Source: CAYXGZ01 sp964464755
GTDB taxonomy: Bacteria; Planctomycetota; MHYJ01; JACPRB01
Assembly: GCA_964464755.1 (NCBI GenBank)
Contig: CAYXGZ010000030.1
Location: 1-43,112, forward strand
Direction of reading: 5' to 3'
DNA length: 43,112 nt
Shown piece by piece: positions 1-7,047 of the stretch (the first letter of the stretch is position 1; every line of letters begins with the position of its first letter). Position numbers and translations under genes: made by a program. The notes under the pieces are model-generated. The model had not been told where the DNA came from. It was given only the letters and a program-made list of their open reading frames with translations, and ran no database searches.

Positions 1-1
1 G

Positions 2-445
2 GCGGCGACGTCGACGACGCCGGGCGGGAAGACGCACGAGAAGAAGGACGCGATCGGGATCCTGGCGGCGCACCGGGTGCCGTACGTGGCGACGCTGTCG
101 CTGGCGCATCCGGAGGACATGCAGCGGAAGCTGGGGGCGGCGCTGGACATGACGGGGTTCCGCTTCCTGCACATGCTCTCGCCGTGCCCGACCGGGTGGA
201 AGTCGGAGCCGGCGGACGGGGTGGAGATCGTGCGGCTGGCGGTGAAGTCGGGGCTGTACCCGGTGCTGGAGATCTTCGACGGGCGGGACGTGGTGCTGAA
301 CGTGGAGCCGGAGCTTTCGGAGGACGCCCTGGCGCGGTACTTCGAGCTGCAGGGGCGGTTCCGGAAGGCGAAGGTGGATCTCGGGAAGGTGCGGGCGGAA
401 GTGGCGCGGAACCTCGGGGATTTGAGGCGGCGGGCGAGGTCCTAG
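2..445 (+). CDS. porB: 2-oxoacid (pyruvate):ferredoxin oxidoreductase, beta subunit, C-terminal part
   Basis: This is the 3' end of a gene that begins before the window; frame 2 is open from the first base. The visible 147 residues resemble the C-terminal part of the thiamine-pyrophosphate-binding beta subunit of pyruvate/2-oxoacid:ferredoxin oxidoreductase, which decarboxylates 2-oxoacids to acyl-CoA with reduced ferredoxin. Recognisable pieces are the AATSTTPGGKTHEKKD stretch, the HRVPYVATLSLAHPEDM segment and the family motif HMLSPCPTGW, followed by an aliphatic stretch ending in a basic tail. The stop overlaps the stop of the convergent small membrane gene by 4 nt. The catalytic TPP motif itself lies outside the window, so the exact 2-oxoacid cannot be told. 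Confidence 0.85.
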   Translation, partial: AATSTTPGGKTHEKKDAIGILAAHRVPYVATLSLAHPEDMQRKLGAALDMTGFRFLHMLSPCPTGWKSEPADGVEIVRLAVKSGLYPVLEIFDGRDVVLNVEPELSEDALARYFELQGRFRKAKVDLGKVRAEVARNLGDLRRRARS

Positions 446-792
446 GCGCCTTTCCAGGCGACGAGGAACATCCCGGCGTAGAGCGCGGCCATGATGCCGC
501 GCCCGATCCAGAGGCGGGTCGCGGAGGCGCCGACGAAGCCCATGGCGACGACGGAGTAGGCGAGGGTGAGGGCGAGGAGGCCGAGGTAGGCCCACCAGGT
601 TCCCGGGGGCCAGCCGCGGGCGACGACGAAGAAGAGGATGACGTGGAGGACGGCGACGAGGAAGGGGTGCTCGCCGTGGTTGGGGCCGCCGGTGAGTCCG
701 ACGTTGATCGTGGCGTAGAGGGCGCCGGCGACGAAGAGGACCACTGTCCAGGCGCCGAGGCATCCGACGGCGGCGGCGAGGGAGTCGGGCAT
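442..792 (-). CDS. Small multi-pass membrane protein of unknown function
   Basis: This 116-residue protein has three or four hydrophobic segments: one near residues 8-30 (GCLGAWTVVLFVAGALYAT), one after a GGPNHGEHPF loop (VAVLHVILFFVVA), one starting TWWAYLGLLALTLAYSVV, and a last at the C-terminus. I do not recognise the family. The ATG at 792 is preferred to upstream in-frame starts because the extension is low-complexity and because a TACACT box lies 6 nt upstream (799-804), as expected for a leaderless transcript. It converges on porB with a 4-nt overlap. Confidence 0.6.
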   Translation of the reverse strand: MPDSLAAAVGCLGAWTVVLFVAGALYATINVGLTGGPNHGEHPFLVAVLHVILFFVVARGWPPGTWWAYLGLLALTLAYSVVAMGFVGASATRLWIGRGIMAALYAGMFLVAWKGA

Positions 793-798
793 GGGGGC

Positions 799-804
799 AG
801 TGTA
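799..804 (-). promoter_or_regulatory. -10-like box TACACT for the small membrane gene
   Basis: On the minus strand TACACT is followed by 6 nt and then the ATG at 792. The spacing would put the transcript start at or next to the start codon (leaderless). No good -35 is visible. Confidence 0.35.
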
Positions 805-958
805 GCGGAAGCTGGACCGGGCGGGGATGGGGACTCTCGACTGGCTCGAACGGGTGCCGCCCCCTTCGAAGAAGTGGACAGCACTCCTAGGCCGCCGACT
901 CCCGAGAATTGAAGCGCTTGGATACGACGAGGAGCCCGAAGGCTGGAGGGGCCCCCCT

Positions 959-1705
959 TCAGGACCGCTCCAGCCTCCAGTGTTCAAGTTCCGCCTTCAG
1001 GGGCGCCCAGTATTTCCGGTCCAGGGCACGTTCCCGGTCCTGCTCGCGGAGCAATTCGCGCTCGATGCCGCGGGTGTTACCGCGGAGGGCGGCGGCGACG
1101 GCCCGCCGGGTCCGCGCCCGTCGCCTGGCCAGCTTCGGGAAGCGCTCCACGAGGTCGAGCAGCAGGTCCGGGGTTCGGCACTCGTCGAGCCAGAACCCGG
1201 CCCGGGCCTTCGTGACGCGGTCGGGGGCCGAGGCGATGTCGGCCTCGACCAGGCGGCGGACCATGGGCCAGTCCTTGTCCCGCTGGGTCTTCTTGATCCG
1301 CACGAGATCGGGCAGGCCGACCACGGGGACGACCCCCGTCCCGGGCAGTTTCAGGCGGCGGCGGCGGGACCAGAGGGCGGGAAAGGGGTCCGCTCCCCTC
1401 AGCACCGACATGACGTCGATCCGGAGGTCGTGGAGTCCCGGGGCGGTGCAGCGGAAGTGGCAGGCATGGCCCCGGAGCAGGACTTCGGCGCCGAGCGGGG
1501 GGAAGTAGACGGGCTTGGCGCGGAGTTGCGCGAGCGCTTTCGCGAGCCTGGAAAGGTTGGCGGGGCTGACGGCGACGGCGAAGTCAACGTCGCGGCTGAA
1601 CTCGGCGGCGCCGTAGAGGATGCAGGCCTGTCCTCCCATGAGGAGCGCCTGGACCCGGTGACGCCGGAACGTGGAAAGGACTCTGGGAATCGGGCTCGGG
1701 GTCAC
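959..1705 (-). CDS. Nucleotidyltransferase-fold protein (AbiEii/DUF6036-like)
   Basis: This 248-residue protein has the minimal nucleotidyltransferase signature. The LLMGGQACILYG loop near residues 21-33 is followed by SRDVDFAV, giving the GG...DxD/DxF arrangement that binds metal and NTP. Stand-alone proteins of this type are often toxin components or orphan transferases. The C-terminal half is helical and Arg-rich. The GTG start at 1705 is supported by GGAGG five nucleotides upstream. The gene overlaps the 3' part of the small upstream ORF (1584-1808) by 122 nt in another frame, so the two may be translationally coupled. The substrate is unknown, and a toxin role is only a possibility. Confidence 0.65.
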   Translation of the reverse strand: MTPSPIPRVLSTFRRHRVQALLMGGQACILYGAAEFSRDVDFAVAVSPANLSRLAKALAQLRAKPVYFPPLGAEVLLRGHACHFRCTAPGLHDLRIDVMSVLRGADPFPALWSRRRRLKLPGTGVVPVVGLPDLVRIKKTQRDKDWPMVRRLVEADIASAPDRVTKARAGFWLDECRTPDLLLDLVERFPKLARRRARTRRAVAAALRGNTRGIERELLREQDRERALDRKYWAPLKAELEHWRLERS

Positions 1706-1808
1706 AGCGTCCTCCCAGGAGGATGAAGGTCGCCCAGAGGCGCTGGGACGCGAGGAAGCGTCGGGCGGGCGACAGGGCGTACCATTCGGCGGTCTCGAAG
1801 TCGTCCAT
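1584..1808 (-). CDS. Small acidic/aromatic protein upstream of the nucleotidyltransferase
   Basis: This ORF of 74 codons starts MDDFETAEWYALSPARRF and continues through FILLGGRCDPEPDSQSPF. The (D/E)PEPDSQSPF core and the preceding helix resemble a small protein I associate with nucleotidyltransferase partners, but that is memory, not a search. A TATGAT box (1816-1821) lies 7 nt before the ATG, suggesting a leaderless mRNA. The last 40 codons overlap the nucleotidyltransferase gene in another frame, and the GGAGG serving that gene lies in this ORF's LLGGR codons. It could be an antitoxin-like partner. The C-terminal end (HGRTGLHPLRRRRVQPRR) is basic and may be real. Confidence 0.5.
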   Translation of the reverse strand: MDDFETAEWYALSPARRFLASQRLWATFILLGGRCDPEPDSQSPFHVPASPGPGAPHGRTGLHPLRRRRVQPRR

Positions 1809-1815
1809 CGCGGCC

Positions 1816-1821
1816 ATCATA
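1816..1821 (-). promoter_or_regulatory. -10-like box TATGAT before the small ORF
   Basis: TATGAT on the minus strand is separated from the ATG at 1808 by 7 nt. It lies just outside repeat copy 1, so the gene has its own candidate promoter in addition to the TATA-like box in the repeat. Confidence 0.4.
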
Positions 1822-1852
1822 CCATCGCGCCGGGGCCCCCGGTTCCGGCGCG

Positions 1853-2049
1853 GAAGATAGGCCAAACGAAGGCCGATCCGGGCGATGCAATTCGGGTCTG
1901 GAGAACGGGTAGGGCGGGGGACTGCGCCCGGGCAGCGGACCCGACCGTATCGGACACGCTCATCGAACCCGGGTATACCCCGGCCATTGGTCCTCGGGGC
2001 GGTCCCCGAGCGCCCGGGCCCACCCCGGCCAGGACTTGAAGCTCCCTTG
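1853..2049 (-). repeat. 197-bp interspersed repeat, copy 1
   Basis: This is the most diverged of three full-length copies. It runs, on the plus strand, from GAAGATAGGCC to GCTCCCTTG and has exactly the same length as the copies at 8925 and 9684. On the minus strand it holds TATACC, 8 nt, then ATG (1963) and 37 open codons to the boundary, ending with the shared codons for SAFVWPIF. The frame continues 11 codons further and stops within the TATGAT box of the next gene. A short hairpin, GGCC-7 nt-GGCC, is conserved near the left end. Confidence 0.85.
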
Positions 2050-2066
2050 GGGAAGCAGGGGCGGGC

Positions 2067-2780
2067 CTAGAGACCCGCGGAGCAGTTCGGGCAGCGGAAA
2101 TCCGCCCCCACGACGACCTTGCGGCCGCACGAGGAGCACCTGCGGATCTCACCGATCCCGGCGTCGTCGTCCGCGGCGACGGGGGGCGGGGGGGCGATCC
2201 CGGGCCGCTCGAGGATCCGCGCGAAGCGGTGCAGCGCGGCGACGAGCCCCTCGATCTCCGCCGGGTCGAAGAGGCTGTCGAAGAGACCGCAACCCAGCTT
2301 CCCGGTCCGGGCCGTGACCCAGCCGACGTTCAGCCGGGCCATCAGGGCGGTCAGCGCGCGGATCTCGGCGTCCTCGATCGTTCCGAGGAGCGCGCGTTCC
2401 GCGGCGAGGTCGTCGGGATCCCCCTCGAGGTAGAAGTGCGGGGCGAAGAAGTGGCGGCGTTCCCGGTCGTCCTCCAGATCGCCGTCCGGTTCCTCATCGC
2501 GCCCGCCCTCTCCGGGGCCGGCCTCGGGATCGTGCGAAATCGAGAGGTGTCCCGCCGGGTCGAGGAGGCGCAGTTCGACCTTGAGCCCGCCGGTCGAGGT
2601 GTCCATCCTCAGCAGGAAGGGCCGGTCCTCGAGTCGGCCACGGCAGGTCACCTCGTCTTCCGCGGGGTCGTGCCGGACGGACCCCTGGAAGCGGGCCGCG
2701 ATCGGATCGAGCAGGGCGCGAAGGAAGCGGAGGCGCGCGGGTTCATCTTCCAGGTCGGAGAAATCGGCGGCTCCGGGCAC
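2067..2780 (-). CDS. Hypothetical protein with C-terminal zinc ribbon
   Basis: This 237-residue protein is not recognised as a family. The N-terminal two thirds are mixed alpha/beta with an acidic stretch (GEGGRDEEPDGDLEDDRE) around residue 90. The C-terminus carries a rubredoxin/zinc-ribbon-like pair of knuckles, CSSCGRK and CPNC, after a Pro-rich linker. The GTG start at 2780 has no clear Shine-Dalgarno, so the true start could differ. The gene is downstream of the 2833-3447 gene on the same strand with a 52-nt gap, and its stop lies 17 nt from repeat copy 1. Confidence 0.55.
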   Translation of the reverse strand: MPGAADFSDLEDEPARLRFLRALLDPIAARFQGSVRHDPAEDEVTCRGRLEDRPFLLRMDTSTGGLKVELRLLDPAGHLSISHDPEAGPGEGGRDEEPDGDLEDDRERRHFFAPHFYLEGDPDDLAAERALLGTIEDAEIRALTALMARLNVGWVTARTGKLGCGLFDSLFDPAEIEGLVAALHRFARILERPGIAPPPPVAADDDAGIGEIRRCSSCGRKVVVGADFRCPNCSAGL

Positions 2781-2832
2781 GACAGGAGTAGACCAGAGAC
2801 CCGGGTCCGCGCCAAGCCCCGGCCGGCCGCCC

Positions 2833-3447
2833 CTATCGGGCGACGGTCCTGGATTTCACGTGCTCCGCGTCGGGACGCAGCACCCACTCGACGGGGGTGA
2901 ATCCCGAATCGAGCAGGAGCCCCAGGGCGGGGAATCGCGGGTCGCGCGTGATCCCGCAGCGATCCCCCGTCCGGAAGGGGACGCGGCTCGTGGGCCCCGA
3001 GAGCGCCGCGTGGAAGCGCTTCCGCCGGCCCGGGAGGTGGACCCAGCCGGTCCAGGATTCGGGGGCGGCGGGGCCGGCCTTCCCCGACCTCGAGAGGTCG
3101 ATCAATCCGTCCACGTGGACGGTGCCTTCGCCCACCGCGATCCGCCGGCGGGCGTAGGGCGTCGAGAAGAAGGTCCGCTCGACCCAGGCGAAGAACGCGT
3201 TGGAGTTGAAGGCCTGGAGGAGCAGGGCGTTCCCGGGATCCAGGAGCAGCGAGAGGGAGACCTCCCGGAAGCGGAGGCCCTTGAACCGGCCCTCGGCGGC
3301 GACCAGCATCAGGCGGGCCGGGCCCGCCGGCAGGGAGAGTCCCTCGCCGCCCGCGATCTCCGCCCAGGGGGCCGGCGTGGCCTCGCCCACCAGGGTGATT
3401 TCATGGACGCCGCGAAGGGCGGCGGCGACTGGGGGCGTCGGGGTCAT
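2833..3447 (-). CDS. Hypothetical protein, possibly acetoacetate-decarboxylase-like fold
   Basis: This 204-residue protein starts MTPTPPVAAALRGVHEITL. The ATG at 3447 is chosen because GAGGA lies about 8 nt upstream; an in-frame extension to 3531 is Pro/Gly-rich and unlikely. It is rich in beta strands, with a central NAFFAWVERTFFSTPYARRRI segment that recalls proteins of the acetoacetate decarboxylase/DUF2071 kind. No catalytic lysine can be assigned with confidence, so the resemblance is weak. It probably shares a transcript with the gene at 2067-2780. Confidence 0.5.
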   Translation of the reverse strand: MTPTPPVAAALRGVHEITLVGEATPAPWAEIAGGEGLSLPAGPARLMLVAAEGRFKGLRFREVSLSLLLDPGNALLLQAFNSNAFFAWVERTFFSTPYARRRIAVGEGTVHVDGLIDLSRSGKAGPAAPESWTGWVHLPGRRKRFHAALSGPTSRVPFRTGDRCGITRDPRFPALGLLLDSGFTPVEWVLRPDAEHVKSRTVAR

Positions 3448-3591
3448 GGCGGATCCTCGACCGATGTTGCCGGCGCCGGGATCCGGCCCACCGGCGGGGG
3501 GGCGATCCTCGGGCGGGTCAAAGCGGTCCACCTCCGTGAAGTCCCCGATGGTACCCCTCGTGCAACAGCGTGTACCGGGAGACTCGGCTCG

Positions 3592-4512
3592 CTAGACCCG
3601 CACCCAGCTGGCGTCCGCAGGGATCAAGGGATCCAGGACGAACCACCGATTATCCTGTCGATACACGGGCCACCTTGCCGTCAGCCTGACGTGTACGTGC
3701 GATCGCACCATGCCGGACTCCATGCGTGCGGGGCTTCCGTAGGGTGCCCGGTGGATGTCGTAGGAGAGCGTCAGTTCCACGGGCAACCACGCGGCATCGG
3801 GTCCGTCCGCCTCAGGTGCTCCAACGGAAACACCCGAGATGCTCCGGCCCTCCCGGGTAAAGCACCTCCAGGCTTCCAGGATTCCGGGGCGGCCGCCGAC
3901 GCTGACCGGTCCCGATTCGATGTTCAGAAGCGGGATTGCAGGCCGGCGCCCGGAAATCCCCTCTTGAGCTGACCAAGACAAGAAGGACTCCGCCCCTCCC
4001 CACCAGCCCATCGCGATCGACCGGAAAAAGGCTCTTACGGCAGTTCGGGGATCGGCCCGGTTCGCCTCCCCGGGCTTCGTCAGGTCGTAGATCACCCTGG
4101 CCAGAGCGATGCCCGCCAAGAGGAACATCGGCACCGCAACGAGGAGGCCCTCCTCCGGCTTGCGGAAGGCCAGCAGACCCAAGACCCCGGCAACCGGCGC
4201 ACCAACCATGGTCCAGAACCCGACCCAGGTCCAACGAGAGAACTTCCTCACCGGCTCCAGAGTCTCCGGTCTCGATTTCGCACGAGCGACCATCTCCAGC
4301 AAGGTGCATGGTGGGGGCGGGGCGGTGGGGGTGGATGGACCTTCGGCCTCAAGGTCCACCTTGAATTCCCCTTCGGGAAGGGCGCGGTCTTCCGTCCCGG
4401 TCGGCAAGACCACGACCCCGCATGCCGGGCATTTCATGCCCGGGCCGCCGGGCCCATCCTTGGGAATGCCGCTCCACCCGCATGGACAGGAAAGACCGGG
4501 GTTGATGCTCAT
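3592..4512 (-). CDS. Zinc-ribbon membrane protein of unknown function
   Basis: This 306-residue protein starts MSINPGLSCPCGWSGIPK. Residues 9-37 form a zinc ribbon (CPCGW and CPACG). A linker leads to two adjacent membrane segments (TWVGFWTMVGAPVAGVLGLL and LLVAVPMFLLAGIALARVI). The remaining 170 residues begin with a helix (AVRAFFRSIAMGWWGGAESF) and resemble a small NTF2/DUF4878-like extracytoplasmic domain, an inference from pattern only. A 33-residue in-frame extension to 4611 reads from the broken repeat and is probably not translated. No Shine-Dalgarno is seen at 4512. Upstream lies the interrupted repeat copy and the IS110 element. Confidence 0.6.
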   Translation of the reverse strand: MSINPGLSCPCGWSGIPKDGPGGPGMKCPACGVVVLPTGTEDRALPEGEFKVDLEAEGPSTPTAPPPPCTLLEMVARAKSRPETLEPVRKFSRWTWVGFWTMVGAPVAGVLGLLAFRKPEEGLLVAVPMFLLAGIALARVIYDLTKPGEANRADPRTAVRAFFRSIAMGWWGGAESFLSWSAQEGISGRRPAIPLLNIESGPVSVGGRPGILEAWRCFTREGRSISGVSVGAPEADGPDAAWLPVELTLSYDIHRAPYGSPARMESGMVRSHVHVRLTARWPVYRQDNRWFVLDPLIPADASWVRV

Positions 4513-4605
4513 TGGCGGTTCATCAGTAATAGATTTCCAAGGCAAACAATGCAACGCTTGGAGCCAAGGGACCCGACCAACGGCACCCAGCGAACCCCGC
4601 CGCTT

Positions 4606-4661
4606 GGCCATTTGGGGCGGTCCCCGAGCGCCCCGGCCCTTCCCGGCTGGAACTCAAAGCT
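4606..4661 (-). repeat. Partial copy of the 197-bp repeat, interrupted by the IS110 element
   Basis: The plus-strand segment from GGGGCGGTCCCCGAGCG to AACTCAAAGCT matches the right-hand part of the full copies closely. The missing end, CTCCCTTGG, is found at 6108-6116 on the other side of the IS110 element. To the left of 4606 similarity fades, so the promoter and 37-codon part are lost or too diverged to see. Confidence 0.8.
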
Positions 4662-4920
4662 TCCATGAGAAGGTAAGTCAATAGAGGCCGACGTGGCGGC
4701 CTCCGAGCCGGCGCCTAGGAACCAAGACCGCCACGCTTCCATTCGCACTCTATGTGAATCCATCCATCGGATTCGGTGCATGATTGGGTCCATCCAGTAC
4801 AGGCGCTGCAATCTCCCTTTCGGTCTCTAGGACCAGTGCATTGGGCGCAGTCACCCGGACTGGGCGGTTGGTTCCTCCTCGGCCTGGACTCAGGAGGTCG
4901 TTCCGGACTTGGGCCTCCTC
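4662..4920 (-). ncRNA. Candidate bridge-RNA region of the IS110 element
   Basis: Elements of this family encode a structured bridge RNA in a noncoding end. This 259-nt end has several stem-loops: GAGGCC/GGCCTC at 4684-4703, ATTCGCAC/GTGAAT around 4741-4759, and GGTC/GACC near 4822-4834. It also contains ATCTCCCTT (4811-4819), identical to nine bases at the right junction of the element with its target (6106-6114), as a target guide might be. The limits and strand of the RNA cannot be fixed by eye. Confidence 0.4.
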
Positions 4921-6012
4921 TTAGTGCTTTCCGATCTCGACCTCCCCTCCAGGTTTCTTCGTGGCCGCGTTCCGCAGCGGCTCGTAGGTCTCTCCCGTCA
5001 TCCACAGTCGGTGTAATAGCACTGCCAATTTACGGGCGACGGCCGTCACGGCCCTCTTCTTCCCGCTCTTTCCTCCGCGCTCCGCCAGTTTCCGGCCAAA
5101 GCGTCGCAGATCCGTATCTGGACCAAAGGGACCCAGGATGTAATGCGCGCTACCCACCAACAGTCGCCTCAGGTAATCGTTGCCCGCCTTGCTGATCCGA
5201 AGCTGCGGATCGCGGTCCCCGGACTGGTCCCGCTTCGGGCATAGCCCGACATAGGCTCCCACATCCCGGCTGGTGCTGAACCGCCGGGGATCATCCAGCG
5301 TCAGCACGTAGGCGATCGAGGTCAGCGGTCCCACCCCCGCGACTTGCCGAAGATGGGCGCTCTCCGGGTATCGATTCACGGCGACTTCTTCCACCCAGCG
5401 GTCCTGCTGGCGGATCTGTTCGGTGAGAGTTTGGACTGCCACCAAGACGGGCCCCAACGCCGGCCGAAGTTCCTCCGGAAGGACGGCGGGGGCTTTCGTT
5501 CCCACAGCCTCGCTGGACATCTTGGGAATCCGGCCTCCCATGGACTTCACGGCACCCCGGAGATGGTTGATCAACTTGGTCCGCGTCTGGACCAAATCGT
5601 CCCGCGCTCGAAGTACCGCAAGATCCTGCTGTGCTTCGGCGCTTCGGTGGCGCAGGGGGGCCAACAGCTGGGGATCCATCCGCGCCACGCGAGCCAGGTA
5701 CTCCGCGTCTACCTCGTCATCTTTCTGGTGGTTCTCGTAGATCAGGCGCAGCTTCCGCGGGTTCGCCACCAGGACCTCGTGTCCCCACCCTTGAAGCAAC
5801 CGGCTGATCCACGCCGAATGCGTTCCCGCCTCCAACGCCATTCGGGTCCGCGGTTGGCTTGCAAACCGCGCTTTCAATGCCTCCGACGTTGTCGGGATCT
5901 TCCCTCGCTCGATGACGGAGCCGCGCTCATCTACCACGCAAACCTGGGTGTGAATGTCCCCCAAGTCCAATCCGATCGCCAAGCCTACGGGAGCCGTGGT
6001 AATATTCTCCAA
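4921..6012 (-). CDS. IS110-family transposase (DEDD recombinase)
   Basis: This 363-residue protein has an N-terminal RuvC-like DEDD domain with D16 (AIGLDLGDIH), E61 (MALEAGTHS), and D99/D102 (KDDEVDAEYLAR). The C-terminal Tnp_20 domain contains GVGPLTSIAYVLTLDDPRRF, AYVGLCPKRDQSG with the conserved serine, and ISKAGNDYLRRLLV. Length is typical. It catalyses RNA-guided recombination of the element's circular form with a target. Start is a TTG at 6012 with AGGAGG six nucleotides upstream; both lie inside one arm of an inverted repeat (6011-6026/6081-6097). No frameshift or missing catalytic residue is seen, so the element may be active. Confidence 0.95.
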   Translation of the reverse strand: MENITTAPVGLAIGLDLGDIHTQVCVVDERGSVIERGKIPTTSEALKARFASQPRTRMALEAGTHSAWISRLLQGWGHEVLVANPRKLRLIYENHQKDDEVDAEYLARVARMDPQLLAPLRHRSAEAQQDLAVLRARDDLVQTRTKLINHLRGAVKSMGGRIPKMSSEAVGTKAPAVLPEELRPALGPVLVAVQTLTEQIRQQDRWVEEVAVNRYPESAHLRQVAGVGPLTSIAYVLTLDDPRRFSTSRDVGAYVGLCPKRDQSGDRDPQLRISKAGNDYLRRLLVGSAHYILGPFGPDTDLRRFGRKLAERGGKSGKKRAVTAVARKLAVLLHRLWMTGETYEPLRNAATKKPGGEVEIGKH

Positions 6013-6097
6013 GGTCAGCCTCCTCTGTTGGGCTACATGAGCCCGTTGTCGATTTGGGAGCCATCTTAGGCATCCCGTCTAGAGGAGGCTTGACCTT
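6011..6097 (-). promoter_or_regulatory. Inverted repeat able to hide the transposase ribosome-binding site
   Basis: The 16-nt arm 6011-6026 is complementary to 6081-6097 with one bulged base. On the minus strand the second arm is the AGGAGG Shine-Dalgarno plus the TTG start. A smaller hairpin, GGGCT-5 nt-AGCCC, lies at 6030-6044 in the loop. An mRNA that begins upstream of 6097 would pair away the ribosome-binding site, while one starting in the loop would not. Confidence 0.55.
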
Positions 6098-6129
6098 CTC
6101 ATCCTATCTCCCTTGGAGGGGGAGAAGAA

Positions 6130-7047
6130 ATGAGCCTGATGCCCGGGTCGCAGGTGTTCCGCGCGGGGGACCTGGTGGCGGTGCAGGCCGGGGCCGTGGT
6201 GAGCCGCCAGCTCGTGAAGCAGGAGAAGGGGAACGTGACGGCGTTCGCGTTCAACGCGGGCCAGGGCTTGAGCGAGCACTCGGCGCCCTTCGACGCGCTG
6301 GTCCACGGGCTGGAGGGCGAGGCGGAGGTCGTGATCGGCGGGACGCCACACGCGGTGAAGGCGGGCGACGTGCTGCTGATGCCCGCGGACGTGCCGCACG
6401 GCCTGAAGGCGAAGTCGCCCTTCAAGATGATCTTGACGATGATCCGCGGATGGAAGACGCTGCAGGTATCAACGTCGAGTCGGAAACGTCCGGGCCCCGG
6501 CGAGGTCTTACCCCACGATCCGAGACCGGTGATCGCATGGAGGTTACCCGCCCATGAAGAAGTCCGCGACCTGGCAAATCGTCATCGTCGGCCTCCTGGT
6601 GTTGTTCGTGATCGCGGTCAAATACGTCGCCCCGAGACTCACTGGCCTCACCGACTTGAAACGGGCCGAGGAGTACCAGGAACACATAGTCGCGGGCCAG
6701 CGCCACATGGACGCGAAGAACTATGGATCGGCGATCGAGGAATTCTCGACCGCGATTCAGGCCCGTCCCGACTTGGGGATCGCCTACCGCTTTCGAGGGC
6801 TGGCCTTGAAGCAGGCGGGGGACCTGTCCGGCGCTTTGGCGGACCTCAACAAGGCGGTCGATCTTGGGCCGTCCGACGCCGCCAGCCTCGCGGACCGAGC
6901 CGGGGTTCGTTTCTACCTCGAGGATCGGGCGGGGGCACTGGCGGATGCCACCCGTGCCCTGCAGTTGAACCCGAGCTTGGGAAGCGCCCATGGATGGAGG
7001 GGGACCGCCCGCCGGGCCGGAGGCGACACCGACGGGGCCCTCCTTGA
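6130..7047 (+). CDS. Small cupin protein with probable stop loss
   Basis: Residues 1-107 form a complete single-domain cupin: FNAGQGLSEHSAPFDALVHGLEGEAEVVIGG is cupin motif 1 with its metal-ligand pattern, and AGDVLLMPADVPHGLKA is motif 2. Such proteins usually end shortly after MILTMIR. Here the codon after RG is TGG (6451-6453), one base from TGA, and the frame stays open for about 200 more codons, most of them on top of the TPR gene. The tail is Arg/Pro-rich and not protein-like. GGAGGGGGAG lies just upstream of the ATG and begins in the remnant of the interrupted repeat. The natural end is probably near 6453. Confidence 0.7.
   Translation: MSLMPGSQVFRAGDLVAVQAGAVVSRQLVKQEKGNVTAFAFNAGQGLSEHSAPFDALVHGLEGEAEVVIGGTPHAVKAGDVLLMPADVPHGLKAKSPFKMILTMIRGWKTLQVSTSSRKRPGPGEVLPHDPRPVIAWRLPAHEEVRDLANRHRRPPGVVRDRGQIRRPETHWPHRLETGRGVPGTHSRGPAPHGREELWIGDRGILDRDSGPSRLGDRLPLSRAGLEAGGGPVRRFGGPQQGGRSWAVRRRQPRGPSRGSFLPRGSGGGTGGCHPCPAVEPELGKRPWMEGDRPPGRRRHRRGPP

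Larger units (their letters stand above)
4662..6109 (-). mobile_element. IS110-family insertion sequence (IS1111-like layout), 1448 bp
   Basis: The ends are placed from the repeat it interrupts. Left flank ...CTCAAAGCT and right flank CTCCCTTGG... recombine, sharing one CT, to give the uninterrupted repeat end seen in other copies. A perfect 10-bp inverted repeat lies near the ends (ATGAGAAGGT at 4665-4674 and its complement at 6093-6102). The element holds one DEDD transposase gene, 259 nt of noncoding DNA after it and 97 nt before it. Long 3' noncoding DNA plus subterminal inverted repeats fits the IS1111 subgroup. A CT core is the one known for IS621. No target duplication beyond the shared CT is seen, as usual for the family. 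Confidence 0.85.

Noticed and set aside
3440..3560. A region with weak similarity to the 197-bp repeat upstream of the gene at 3447.
   Set aside because: Short matches (GGATCC, GCGGTCC, TACCCC) are scattered, the ATG and frame are absent and no boundary is preserved.
4715..5005. A minus-strand frame encoding a Cys-rich stretch (DCSACTGWTQSC) after the IS110 transposase.
   Set aside because: It lies wholly in the noncoding end of the IS element, begins inside the transposase and is better explained by the structured RNA region.
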